Assembly: GCA_041391665.1 (NCBI GenBank)
Contig: JAWKNO010000002.1
Coordinates: 2,728,001 to 2,792,000, forward strand
From: Bacteroidia bacterium
GTDB taxonomy: Bacteria > Bacteroidota > Bacteroidia > J057
DNA: 64,000 bases
Direction: 5' to 3'
The translations under genes were made by a program, and so were the position numbers. Positions 37,639 through 44,634 of this stretch are shown here, one piece after another. Within the stretch, counting starts at the first letter, position 1, and every line of letters begins with the position of its first letter. The notes beneath the pieces were generated by a model. It saw nothing but the letters and a program-made list of their open reading frames with translations. It was not told where the DNA came from and did not search any database.

Positions 37639-37805
37639 GCGGCGCATCACTGACCGGCGGCTGAGGTTACTCGAAGCCCCGGTCGCACAACGCGCGCTGC
37701 GGCGCATTTCCGGTGGGTTCGAGAGCCTCACCCACCGGTTTTGGAGCGCCTTCCGGCGCATCACTGACCGGCGGCTGAGGTTACTCGAAGCCCCGGTCGC
37801 ATGGG
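37639..37805. repeat. GC-rich two-hairpin repeat, cluster 1
   Basis: Two kinds of hairpin alternate. Module A begins GACCGGCGGCTGAGG and ends CCCCGGTC (37652-37684, 37766-37798). Module B begins CCGGTGGGTTCGAG and ends CCCACCGG (37710-37738). Linkers are GCGC-rich (GCGCGCTGCGGCGCA). The same modules recur near 38.8, 39.8-40.2, 45.1 and 60.5 kb. The open frames crossing them are repeat-derived. Confidence 0.85.
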
Positions 37806-37811
37806 CGCGCA

Positions 37812-37897
37812 TTGAATAAAAAATGCAATGTGGGTCGCCATCCAAAAACATTTGCACGGTTGCCGTAAAATCTACAATTTATGGTAGGTTAACCCCT
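37812..37897 (+). promoter_or_regulatory. Upstream region shared by both FGE-domain genes (copy 1)
   Basis: About 85 bp nearly identical to 40951-41037, starting GAATAAAAAATGCAATGTGG and continuing through TCCAAAAACATTTGCACGG. Both copies end 8-10 bp before the start codon of an FGE-domain gene, so this is probably their common promoter and leader. A TTTG at 37851 could be a -33 element, but the -7 box is unclear. Confidence 0.55.
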
Positions 37898-37905
37898 GAC
37901 AATTA

Positions 37906-38673
37906 ATGGATAAGGAACCCATCACTCCCAAAAACAATTTCCCAATTCCCGAGATGATTTTCATCAAAGTTGGGGCGTTTTTGCGTGAAAAATATAAAAT
38001 CACCGTGAGCGACTTTTGGCTGGGGAAGACGGCGGTGACGAATGCAGAGTACGCGGTGTTTTTGAAGGCGAAAGGCAATCAGACAGAGGGTGGGGCGGAA
38101 TGGTACAATGATTCAGGGACTGGATTTAGGAGGGGCTATGCAGGTGCAGCAATTCAAAAACGGGGAAATAATTGGATAGTAAAATCTGAGCGGGAAGAGC
38201 ATCCGGTAAATTATGTAAACTGGTATGGTGCGGTAGCCTATTGTGCCTGGCTGAGTGAGGTGACTGGTCAGCGATGGCGATTGCCGACCGAGGCGGAGTG
38301 GGAGTATGCGGCGGGTGGCGGCTCTGTAGATCGGACAGAATATGCAGGCACGAATGAAGCGGAAAAATTGGGCGAATATGCGTTGTTCACTGGCGGTTTG
38401 GATGATACGGGAACCCGTCCTGTCGGTCAGGGAAAACCCAACCGGCTGGGGTTATTCGACATGAGCGGAAATGTGTGGGAGTGGTGTGGGGACGGGTACG
38501 ATGATTACGATACATCCGATCCCCAAGACCCCGAATCTGGTACGAATCGCGTGTACCGCGGGGGAAGTTGGTACTACGAAGCGGAGTGCTGCCACGTTTC
38601 ATACCGCTATTTCGGTTTGCCCGGCAGGCACTTCCTCGATCTGGGTTTCCGGCTGGTTAGGGATGAAAAATAA
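37906..38673 (+). CDS. FGE-sulfatase (C-type lectin fold) domain protein; diverged DGR-target-like
   Basis: A 255-residue cytoplasmic protein that is almost wholly an FGE-sulfatase/SUMF1-like domain: MIFIKVGAFLREKYKITVSDFWLGKTAVTNAEY, then RLPTEAEWEYAAGGG, GLFDMSGNVWEWCGDG, and a C-terminus RVYRGGSW...LGFRLV. The last 29 residues after RGGSW align without gaps to the template-repeat translation, and variable residues (Y, Y, C, Y, Y, F, G, F, L, D, L) sit largely where the template has Asn. Nucleotide differences are not confined to template adenines, so it is not a recent product of this TR. FGE-type oxidase function is unlikely; ligand binding is inferred. It is paralogous to the C-terminus of the caspase protein at 41048. 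Confidence 0.85.
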   Translation: MDKEPITPKNNFPIPEMIFIKVGAFLREKYKITVSDFWLGKTAVTNAEYAVFLKAKGNQTEGGAEWYNDSGTGFRRGYAGAAIQKRGNNWIVKSEREEHPVNYVNWYGAVAYCAWLSEVTGQRWRLPTEAEWEYAAGGGSVDRTEYAGTNEAEKLGEYALFTGGLDDTGTRPVGQGKPNRLGLFDMSGNVWEWCGDGYDDYDTSDPQDPESGTNRVYRGGSWYYEAECCHVSYRYFGLPGRHFLDLGFRLVRDEK

Positions 38674-38756
38674 TTATGTGTCTTAGACAAAAGCTCCGGA
38701 GGAGCACAATGTACCGATGGCATCTTCGATCGGTAGGCAAAAAGCCCACCCCCAAA

Positions 38757-39068
38757 GTTTCCGGCAAAATGCGCGCTGCGGCGCATCACTGACCGGCGGC
38801 TGAGGAGGCTCGAAGCCCCGGTCGCACAAAGCGCGCTGCGGCGCATTTCCGGTGGGTTCGAGAGCCTCACCCACCGGAAAGAAGAGCCTCAACCACCGGA
38901 AAGAAGAGCCTCACCCACCGGAAAGAAGAGCCTCACCCGCCGGTTTTTGGGTGCGCATTTCAGCGCACAGAAATCCCGCCAGCTCCCCTTTAAAGGGGGG
39001 CGGCCGGGCGGAAGGGGGTTCGACACAACGCGCGCTGCGGCGCGCGCAATGAATAAAAAATGCAATGT
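38757..39068. repeat. GC-rich repeat cluster 2 with tandem 22-bp units
   Basis: The 488-bp gap 38674-39161 has no gene. It holds module A (38791-38823) and module B (38849-38877), then roughly three tandem copies of a 22-bp unit around GAAGAGCCTCACCCACCGG (38880-38945). A palindromic block containing CCCCTTTAAAGGGG (38983-38999) follows, and then the GCGCGCAATGAATAAAAAAT sequence also found upstream of both FGE genes. The start of the gap (38695-38740) holds a variant of AATGTACC...GGCATCTTCGAT that recurs near 44950. Confidence 0.8.
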
Positions 39069-39161
39069 GCGGCTTGATAAAATGAGGCGCAAAAAGCAAA
39101 CAGATCATGACCTTATTGAATTTTTTTTCGTATTATTGAGTAACCTTTAATTCTGGAGACA

Positions 39162-39380
39162 ATGAATGATCTGCTTTCTCATTTACCCGTACATATTCGC
39201 CAACAGGTAGCAGATTATATTTCCTTTTTGATGGCAAAATATCCGATTGCCCCCTCCTCAAAGGCCAAAGACACCTATCGGGAACGGTTGCTGAATGTTT
39301 CAGTGTGGAAAGAAGATGATATTCGGTGGATTGAGGATGCCGGGGATTGGTTTCACCAATGGAAACCTTCCTCATGGTAA
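39162..39380 (+). CDS. Antitoxin of a VapBC-type pair
   Basis: A 72-residue protein MNDLLSHLPVHIRQQVADYISFLMAKY with a short basic/acidic tail (KEDDIRWIEDAGDWFHQW). The N-terminal helix pair resembles DUF2281-type antitoxins that accompany PIN toxins. Its stop codon lies within the start of the toxin gene (ATGGTAA, 39374-39380), so the two are coupled. The C-terminus would block the PIN active site. Confidence 0.75.
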   Translation: MNDLLSHLPVHIRQQVADYISFLMAKYPIAPSSKAKDTYRERLLNVSVWKEDDIRWIEDAGDWFHQWKPSSW

Positions 39381-39745
39381 TAGATACGTCTGTTTGTATT
39401 GAATTTTTGAGAAGTCGGGATAAAACACAAACCCGACTGTTTGAAATTGCTAACCAGCCAGAGTTAATGATTTCCTCCCTGACGGTGTTTGAACTTTATA
39501 TGGGGACGACCGATGAGCAGAAACGTAATGATGTTGTTTTGCTACTAAGTGGGTTAGAAATAGTCCCCTTCGATAGTATGATAGCTGAAAAAGCCGGGGA
39601 TCTATATAGGTTTCTAAAAAAGAATAATCAATTGATTGGCGTTCCGGATTTGTTGATCGCTTCCACCGCTTTAGTTCTCAATCACCCAATTCTTACCATC
39701 AATAAAGGTCATTTTAGCCGAATACCAGATCTGGTAGTTTTGTGA
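39374..39745 (+). CDS. PIN-domain toxin (VapC-like)
   Basis: A 123-residue PIN-domain ribonuclease starting MVIDTSVCIEFLRS. Acidic metal-binding residues are visible: Asp4 (VIDTS), Glu in LTVFELYMG, and Asp in GVPDLLIASTAL, ending TINKGHFSRIPDLVVL. All expected catalytic residues are present, so it is probably an active RNase restrained by the antitoxin just upstream. It lies between GC-rich repeat clusters. Confidence 0.88.
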   Translation: MVIDTSVCIEFLRSRDKTQTRLFEIANQPELMISSLTVFELYMGTTDEQKRNDVVLLLSGLEIVPFDSMIAEKAGDLYRFLKKNNQLIGVPDLLIASTALVLNHPILTINKGHFSRIPDLVVL

Positions 39746-39799
39746 AGATTCGGAAATGTCGGTAGCACAAACGTGCCCCCCCCAATATTTCCAGCAAAA

Positions 39800-40262
39800 A
39801 GCGCGCTGCGGCGCATTTCCGGTGGGTTCGAGAGCCTCACCCACCGGAAAGAAGAGAGCCTCACCCACCGGAAAGAAGAGCCTCACCCACCGGTTTTGGG
39901 GCGCCTTGCGGCGCATCACTGACCGGCGGCTGAGGTTACTCGAAGCCCCGGTGGCACAACGCGCGCTGTGGCGCATTTCCGGTGGGTTCGAGAGCCTCAC
40001 CCACCGGAAAGAGAGCCTCACCCACCGGTTTTGGGGTGCGCATTTCAGCGCACAAAAATCCCGCCAGCGCCCCTTTAAAGGGGGGGCGGCCAGGCGGAAG
40101 GGGGTTCAGCACGATGCGCGCTGCGGCGCATCACTGACCGGAGGCTGAGGAGGCTCGAAGCCCCGGTCGCATGGGCGCGCTGCGGCGCATTTCCGGTGGG
40201 TTCGAGAGCCTCACCCACCGGTTGCATGGCCTCCGCCACCAGCAGAAGGGGTTCGACACAAA
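39800..40262. repeat. GC-rich two-hairpin repeat, cluster 3
   Basis: The longest cluster, filling most of the 571-bp gap 39746-40316. Module B occurs at 39819-39847, 39979-40007 and 40193-40221; module A at about 39921-39953 and 40136-40168. Between them are GAAGAGCCTCACCCACCGG units and a second copy of the CCCCTTTAAAGGGG block (40072-40085). No credible gene lies in it. Confidence 0.85.
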
Positions 40263-40316
40263 GCGCGCTTCAGCACTTCGATAATTATATTTCGTCCGTT
40301 TTTTGTATATTGCAAT

Positions 40317-40562
40317 ATGTCAGTAGCCGAAAAACAAATATTGTCGCTGGTTGCAACCCTTACCCCTGAGGAGCGGTTGCGGATCATTCATGCTATCCTT
40401 TATACACTGGAGGAAAAAACGGGCTCTGGAGAAATTTCGATTAACCCTGCTGATCTCGAAATTGCCCAAAAGCGTTCGCGCGAGTTTGATGAAGGAAAAG
40501 TCAAGGTTATGACCCGGGAGGAATTTTGGGTCAATCTGAAAAAACGGCAAGAGGGCGAATGA
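40317..40562 (+). CDS. Addiction-module antitoxin
   Basis: An 81-residue protein with an N-terminal helical part (LVATLTPEERLRIIHAILYTLEEK) and a charged C-terminal half, typical of the Unstab_antitox/addiction-module family paired with RelE/ParE toxins. Its stop overlaps the toxin start (ATGA at 40559-40562), indicating coupled translation. Confidence 0.8.
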   Translation: MSVAEKQILSLVATLTPEERLRIIHAILYTLEEKTGSGEISINPADLEIAQKRSREFDEGKVKVMTREEFWVNLKKRQEGE

Positions 40563-40852
40563 GTTATCAGGTACTGATTGATGAACGGGTTTCGGAAGAA
40601 ACCGCCGAAATATTCGATTATTATGATGCAATTAATCCGGGTTTGGCTTACAATTTTTATGAGCAGCTGGATCTTGTCTATAATCAATTGGAAAAAAATC
40701 CCAATATCTGGCAAATTATAGAGGGCGATATCCGAAGGGCATTATTAAAGCGGTTTCCTTATGCGGTTTATTATCGGGTGCTTGATGGTCAGCGGATACT
40801 GGTAATGACCATTCGCCATAATGCGCAAAACCCGGAATCGAGGTTTGATTGA
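40559..40852 (+). CDS. RelE/ParE-family toxin
   Basis: A 97-residue toxin starting MSYQVLIDERVSEETAEIFDYYD, with the family core YEQLDLVYNQLEKNPNIWQ, IRRALLKRFPYAVYYRV and the C-terminal strand ILVMTIRHNAQNPE. RelE members cleave mRNA on the ribosome while ParE members poison gyrase; the sequence does not separate these. The gene is intact. Confidence 0.85.
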   Translation: MSYQVLIDERVSEETAEIFDYYDAINPGLAYNFYEQLDLVYNQLEKNPNIWQIIEGDIRRALLKRFPYAVYYRVLDGQRILVMTIRHNAQNPESRFD

Positions 40853-40950
40853 AAATCTGGCGTTGTGCAATGATTGCGCCATCAGCGTCCGCCAGTGTCC
40901 ATTTTAAGAGGCGCGAAGCCCCGGTCGCATGGGCGCGCTGCGGCGCGCGC

Positions 40951-41037
40951 AATGAATAAAAAATGCAATGTGGATTGCCATCCAAAAACATTTGCACGGT
41001 TGCCACAAAATCCGCAAATTATGGCCGGATAACCCCT
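40951..41037 (+). promoter_or_regulatory. Upstream region shared by both FGE-domain genes (copy 2)
   Basis: The second copy of the 85-bp leader described at 37812. It is immediately preceded by GC-rich module-A sequence (40905-40948) and ends about 10 bp before the caspase-FGE start. Conservation outside coding DNA suggests a common promoter or translational control for the two paralogues. Confidence 0.55.
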
Positions 41038-41047
41038 TGGGCTGAAA

Positions 41048-42877
41048 ATGACTCCGGATACTGACACAAAGCGCGGTTTTGAATATCCTGGCAAACACGG
41101 CGAAACATCCGTTACCCCCCGCCGCAACCACCTGCTGGTGATTGGGATAGATCGGTATGCGCATTTTCAAAAGCTGAATAACCCTGTAAGTGATTCGAAA
41201 GGCCTTGTTGAGGTGCTGACGGAGCGGTACAGGTTTGAGCCAGGTGATGTTCGGACTCTTTTTGATAAAGAAGCCACACGTGAGGGGATCATAGATGCGC
41301 TGGACGAATTGACGGCAAAAGTTACTCCGGCAGACAACCTGCTGATATATTTTGCTGGGCACGGATATTATCGTAAAGTGATGAAAATCGGCTATCTGAT
41401 CCCGGTTGATGCGCGAAAGGAAAAATTTTCTGACCTGATTTCCAATACCACCATCCGGGATTATATCTCCGCTATTCAGGCCCATCATACTTTATTGATT
41501 GTGGATAGTTGTTTTTCTGGTTCGCTGCTACACCGCGATGCAGAAGTATTAAAAATCAAAGCATTGGCTGATAAAGTGGACCGTTTACCTTCCCGGTGGG
41601 GACTGGCAGCCGGATTGGTCGAACTCGTTTCTGATGGGCCGATCGGGGGTTCCAGCCCATTTGCCCAAAGTTTGCTGACTTATCTTCGGGAAAATAATTC
41701 CCCCCGATTTCCGGTCAGCGAACTAGTCCAATACGTGAGTAAAATCACGACTTACAATGCGGACCAAACCCCTGTAGGCGGTGTTCTTGACAAAACCAGT
41801 CATCTGGGCGGGCAATTTGTTTTTGATCTGCGAGAATCAGTTCTTAACGAAGAAGAAACCTTCTGGCGGGATACCCTGGCAAAAAACACCATGGTAGGCT
41901 ATCGCGATTACCGGAAAAAATTTCCGGAAGGAACATATCGCTCCGAAGCCCTGTCCCAGATCAGACTCCTGGAGGAAACTGAGTCGTGGGAAAAAGCGCT
42001 GGCAAGAAACAAAGTAAGCAGTTTTGAAGATTTTCTGGAAGAGTATCCTGGCAGCCCATATGCGCCTGAAGCACAAAAGAGAATAGACGAATTGCTGAAT
42101 CCGGTTGCAGTTACCCAGTCAGTTGTTAAAACAGCAATTCCCACAAAAGTAAATTTCCCCACCCCGGAAATGGTTTTGATCAAAGGGGGAACATTTAATC
42201 GCGAAAAATATAAGGTTACCGTGAGCGACTTCTGGTTGAGTAAAACGGCGGTGACAGTGGGTGAATACTTACGTTTTTGTGAAGCTACTAACACTCATTG
42301 GCCGGAGTGGCTGGAAAAAGGAAGTAATTATCATTTTGAAACGGGTAAGGACGATCATTACAAAAAAAGAGGATACAATAAGCGCAAAGGGATTGAAAAT
42401 CTTCCAGTTGCCGGCGTGAGCTGGCATAATGCTGTAGCTTATTGCGACTGGCTGAGTGAGCATACTGGCGAAAAGTGGCGATTGCCGACAGAGGCGGAAT
42501 GGGAATACGCTGCGGGGGGAGGATCAAAGGAGCGGACGATTTACGCGGGTACGAATGATGAAAAAAATTTGGGCAAGTATGCGTGGTATAGCGGCAATTC
42601 CAACAGCCAGCCACATCCTGTGGGACAGAAAAAGCCCAACCAACTGGGGTTATACGACATGAGTGGGAACGTATGGGAATGGTGTGGGGACTGGTATGGC
42701 GATTATCCTTCCTCGGATATATCCGACCCACAAGGGCATGAAAAAGGCTGGTACCGTGTTTTGCGCGGCGGTAGTTGGCTCAACTCTTCGGAGTATTGCC
42801 GCGTGGCTTTTCGCGGCAGCAATGCGCCAGAGTTTCGCTTCGACTACTTTGGTTTCCGTGTTGCCTGTCAGTTCTAG
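41048..42877 (+). CDS. DGR target: caspase-like protease fused to FGE-sulfatase lectin domain with variable C-terminus
   Basis: A 609-residue cytoplasmic protein (no signal or TM). The N-terminal peptidase C14 domain (about 25-265) has the catalytic dyad His105 (YFAGHGYY) and Cys155 (IVDSCFSGS). A linker of about 270-350 has two helical repeats of the type F..Y...P.G.Y..EA. The FGE-sulfatase domain (about 365-609) holds RLPTEAEWEYAAGGG, GLYDMSGNVWEWCGDW and RVLRGGSW. Residues 570-608 are encoded by the variable repeat, so the lectin-fold binding face is diversified while the protease is constant. Inferred role: recognition of a variable ligand that switches on proteolysis, as in conflict or cell-death systems. 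Similar caspase-FGE DGR targets have been reported elsewhere. Confidence 0.93.
   Translation: MTPDTDTKRGFEYPGKHGETSVTPRRNHLLVIGIDRYAHFQKLNNPVSDSKGLVEVLTERYRFEPGDVRTLFDKEATREGIIDALDELTAKVTPADNLLIYFAGHGYYRKVMKIGYLIPVDARKEKFSDLISNTTIRDYISAIQAHHTLLIVDSCFSGSLLHRDAEVLKIKALADKVDRLPSRWGLAAGLVELVSDGPIGGSSPFAQSLLTYLRENNSPRFPVSELVQYVSKITTYNADQTPVGGVLDKTSHLGGQFVFDLRESVLNEEETFWRDTLAKNTMVGYRDYRKKFPEGTYRSEALSQIRLLEETESWEKALARNKVSSFEDFLEEYPGSPYAPEAQKRIDELLNPVAVTQSVVKTAIPTKVNFPTPEMVLIKGGTFNREKYKVTVSDFWLSKTAVTVGEYLRFCEATNTHWPEWLEKGSNYHFETGKDDHYKKRGYNKRKGIENLPVAGVSWHNAVAYCDWLSEHTGEKWRLPTEAEWEYAAGGGSKERTIYAGTNDEKNLGKYAWYSGNSNSQPHPVGQKKPNQLGLYDMSGNVWEWCGDWYGDYPSSDISDPQGHEKGWYRVLRGGSWLNSSEYCRVAFRGSNAPEFRFDYFGFRVACQF
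42753..42871 (+). repeat. DGR variable repeat (VR)
   Basis: A 119-bp segment at the 3' end of the caspase-FGE gene, gap-free against the template repeat at 44516-44634. I count 19 mismatches by eye, all where TR has adenine; the first 26 and last 21 bases are identical. Twelve codons change the residue (template Asn, or one Thr, to Leu, Ser, Tyr, Phe, Gly, Ser, Ala, Phe, Phe, Asp, Tyr and Phe). The GC-rich identical 3' end is the expected initiation-of-mutagenic-homology region. The stop codon lies 4 bp downstream. Confidence 0.96.
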
Positions 42878-42887
42878 CTGCTTATCT

Positions 42888-42903
42888 GGCGTTGTTATGA
42901 GCT
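42888..42903 (+). repeat. 16-bp segment complementary to the sequence at the TR 3' end
   Basis: GGCGTTGTTATGAGCT, 10 bp after the stop codon of the target, is the exact reverse complement of AGCTCATAACAACGCC at 44633-44648, which begins in the last two bases of TR. RNAs from the target gene and the template region could pair here, or the element could mark the target site. Confidence 0.7.
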
Positions 42904-42951
42904 AAAGAAGGGAAAAATGAAAGAGAAAAAACATGAAAAAAACCTTTTTGT

Positions 42952-43007
42952 GTCTGCCGGGCAGACTGGCAGGCGCGGGAAGCGCCGTCCGCCTGTCTGG
43001 CTGGCTG
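42952..43007 (+). other. GC-rich stem-loop region between VR and the HRDC gene
   Basis: Contains the palindrome GTCTGCCGGGCAGAC (42952-42966) and a longer structure with inner stem GGCGC-GGGAA-GCGCC flanked by AGGCG / CGCCT and CAGAC / GTCTG. DGR target sites often have a hairpin close behind the VR; this one is about 80 bp away, so the link is tentative. Confidence 0.5.
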
Positions 43008-43025
43008 ATACAAAAAGAACGGGGT

Positions 43026-43047
43026 TTGGGGCGAAGCCCCAATTTTT
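43026..43047 (+). terminator. Rho-independent terminator between target gene and HRDC-RT genes
   Basis: Perfect 7-bp stem TTGGGGC-GAA-GCCCCAA followed by TTTTT. It lies 27 bp before the HRDC start codon, so the target transcript should mostly end here and the accessory/RT genes be expressed weakly by read-through or from a local promoter. Confidence 0.72.
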
Positions 43048-43073
43048 ATAAAAACTTTAGCAAAAATAATACT

Positions 43074-43529
43074 ATGCAGATTAGAATTTTTTCGATTCCG
43101 GTGGTTGGCGGCGAAATGCTGATGGAAGATCTGAATGTATTTCTCCGGTCAAAGAAGGTACTTCAGATCGAGCAGCACATGGTAAATGATCCGCAGGGTT
43201 CTATCTGGTGTTTTTGCATCAGATACGTGGAGGATTATTCTCCCTACTCCAAAACCAAAGAAAAAGTGGATTACCGAAAGATACTGGATGAGGAAAGTTT
43301 TGGAAGGTTTGCAGCCATGCGGGAGATTCGGAAAAAACTTGCAGAACAACTAGGATTTCCTCCCTACGCCATCTTTAATGACGAAGAACTTGCAGAGTTG
43401 GCAAAAATCGAAAATCTGACACCCGAGGCGATGAAGGGAATTAAGGGGATTGGGGAAAAGAAAGTGGAGAAATACGGTGTACATTTTATTCTCCCGAAAA
43501 AAAATGAAACGAGCCAATCACCTGTTTGA
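43074..43529 (+). CDS. HRDC-domain DGR accessory protein
   Basis: A 151-residue protein from MQIRIFSIPVVGGEM. The N-terminal half is a small alpha/beta domain (MLMEDLNVFLRSKKVLQIEQHM ... WCFCIRYVED). The C-terminal half is an HRDC domain: FAAMREIRKKLAEQLGFPPY, IFNDEELAELAKI and the helix-hairpin-helix MKGIKGIGEKKVEKYG. HRDC proteins are known alternatives to Avd as reverse-transcriptase partners in DGRs. The frame opens back to 42933, but that part covers the terminator. Its last 26 bp overlap the RT gene, so translation is coupled. No Avd-like gene is present. Confidence 0.85.
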   Translation: MQIRIFSIPVVGGEMLMEDLNVFLRSKKVLQIEQHMVNDPQGSIWCFCIRYVEDYSPYSKTKEKVDYRKILDEESFGRFAAMREIRKKLAEQLGFPPYAIFNDEELAELAKIENLTPEAMKGIKGIGEKKVEKYGVHFILPKKNETSQSPV

Positions 43530-44508
43530 TTGTATTATTGAACCTGAGAATCTTGCTTATGCCTGCTGGAAAGCCGCAAAGGGAAAACGCTATTCAACGG
43601 CAGTTGTGGCTTATCAGGAAAATCTGGATGAGAATCTTCGGAGACTGTATGAACAGCTTCAGGCAGGGAAAGTGGAAGTGGGAGATTACCGGTATTTTAA
43701 AGTATTTGAACCCAAAGAGCGGAAGATATGTGCCAGCGCATTTCGTGAACAGGTTTTACATCACGCACTGATGAATGTCTGCCACCCTTATTTTGAAAAA
43801 GCACAAATATTTGGCAGTTATGCCAGCAGGAAAGGAAAAGGCACATACGCGGCATTGGACAAGGCAAAAGTATTTACCCGGAGATATACATGGTTTTTAA
43901 AGCTGGATGTGCGAAAATTTTTTGAATCCATAGATCACAATGTGCTGAAAAATCAATTGGCAAGAATGTTTAAAGAAGGAAAATTGCTTAACATTTTTTA
44001 CCAGATCATAGACAGCTACGAAGCAAGTCCAGGCCGGGGTGTTCCTATCGGTAACCTTACCAGTCAGTATTTTGCTAACCATTATTTGTCGGGATTAGAT
44101 CACTTTGTGAAGGAGAAACTGGGAATCAAAGCGTATGTTCGTTACATGGATGATATGGTTTTGTGGAGCAGCGAAAAGGCGGAATTGAAGCAGGCGTACC
44201 AGCAGATCAAAACCTTTGTCGCAGAAAATCTTCACTGCGAATTGAAACCCGCTATGCTGAACCGCACCCGGCTGGGGCTACCGTTTTTAGGATATCGGAT
44301 ATTTCCGCATTATGTGTGGCTATTGCAAAAGAGCAAAGTTCGGTTTATCCAAAAACTAAAGCGGGTAGAAAAACATTACCGCTTTGGTGGATGGACGGAA
44401 GTCGCGTGCCATCGGCGGGTTTTGCCTTTGCTGACATTTACTTTGTATGCCGATGCAAAAGTTTTCAGAAAAAATGTACTTTTACAAATAGAAGGTCAGA
44501 CATCATAA
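43504..44508 (+). CDS. DGR reverse transcriptase
   Basis: A 334-residue RT starting MKRANHLFDCIIEPENLAYACWK. Motifs in order: KPKERKICASAFREQVLHHAL-like region (motif 2), FLKLDVRKFFESIDH (catalytic Asp of motif 3), VPIGNLTSQYFANHYL (motif 4 with the DGR-type IGxxxSQ), YVRYMDDMVLW (Tyr214-Asp217, catalytic YMDD) and LPFLGYRIFPH (motif 7). There is no maturase, endonuclease or RNase H domain, which rules out group II introns and LTR elements. It copies the TR RNA with adenine-directed errors. It ends 7 bp before TR. Confidence 0.95.
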   Translation: MKRANHLFDCIIEPENLAYACWKAAKGKRYSTAVVAYQENLDENLRRLYEQLQAGKVEVGDYRYFKVFEPKERKICASAFREQVLHHALMNVCHPYFEKAQIFGSYASRKGKGTYAALDKAKVFTRRYTWFLKLDVRKFFESIDHNVLKNQLARMFKEGKLLNIFYQIIDSYEASPGRGVPIGNLTSQYFANHYLSGLDHFVKEKLGIKAYVRYMDDMVLWSSEKAELKQAYQQIKTFVAENLHCELKPAMLNRTRLGLPFLGYRIFPHYVWLLQKSKVRFIQKLKRVEKHYRFGGWTEVACHRRVLPLLTFTLYADAKVFRKNVLLQIEGQTS

Positions 44509-44515
44509 GGCTCGA

Positions 44516-44634
44516 ACCGTGTTTTGCGCGGCGGTAGTTGGAACAACAATTCGGAGAATTGCCGCGTGGCTAATCGCAACAACAATACGCCAGAGAATCG
44601 CAACAACAACAATGGTTTCCGTGTTGCCTGTCAG
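44516..44634 (+). repeat. DGR template repeat (TR)
   Basis: 119 bp with runs of AAC/AAT triplets; read in the target frame it gives RGGSWNNNSENCRVANRNNN and further Asn codons. It matches the VR at every non-adenine position. About 33 adenines are mutable and 19 differ in the present VR. AAC/AAT codons reach many residue types but not stop codons when only A is replaced. The frame through TR is not a gene. The non-coding RNA containing TR presumably begins within or before the RT gene. Confidence 0.96.

Noticed and set aside
37906..38673. Current second target of the TR at 44516
   Set aside because: Several mismatches lie at non-adenine template positions; it is listed only as a diverged or foreign target.
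38880..38945. Tandem 22-bp units as a CRISPR array
   Set aside because: Units are contiguous with no unique spacers, and no cas genes occur in the window.
37600..40262. Several 60-130 codon frames on both strands across the GC-rich repeats
   Set aside because: They repeat the same peptide pieces (such as RRISGGFESLTHR) because the DNA repeats; GC-rich DNA has few stop codons.
37906..42877. FGE-domain proteins as maturases for the sulfatase at 14829
   Set aside because: The DGR context and fusion to a caspase indicate the lectin-like binding role of this fold; the Cys needed by the oxidase cannot be supported.
42933..43073. N-terminal extension of the HRDC protein
   Set aside because: It spans GC hairpins and a terminator, and its translation does not resemble a domain.
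43504..44508. Group II intron or retron reverse transcriptase
   Set aside because: No maturase/HNH domain or intron RNA ends, no retron-type msr/msd; motif 4 and the adjacent TR/VR pair identify a DGR enzyme.
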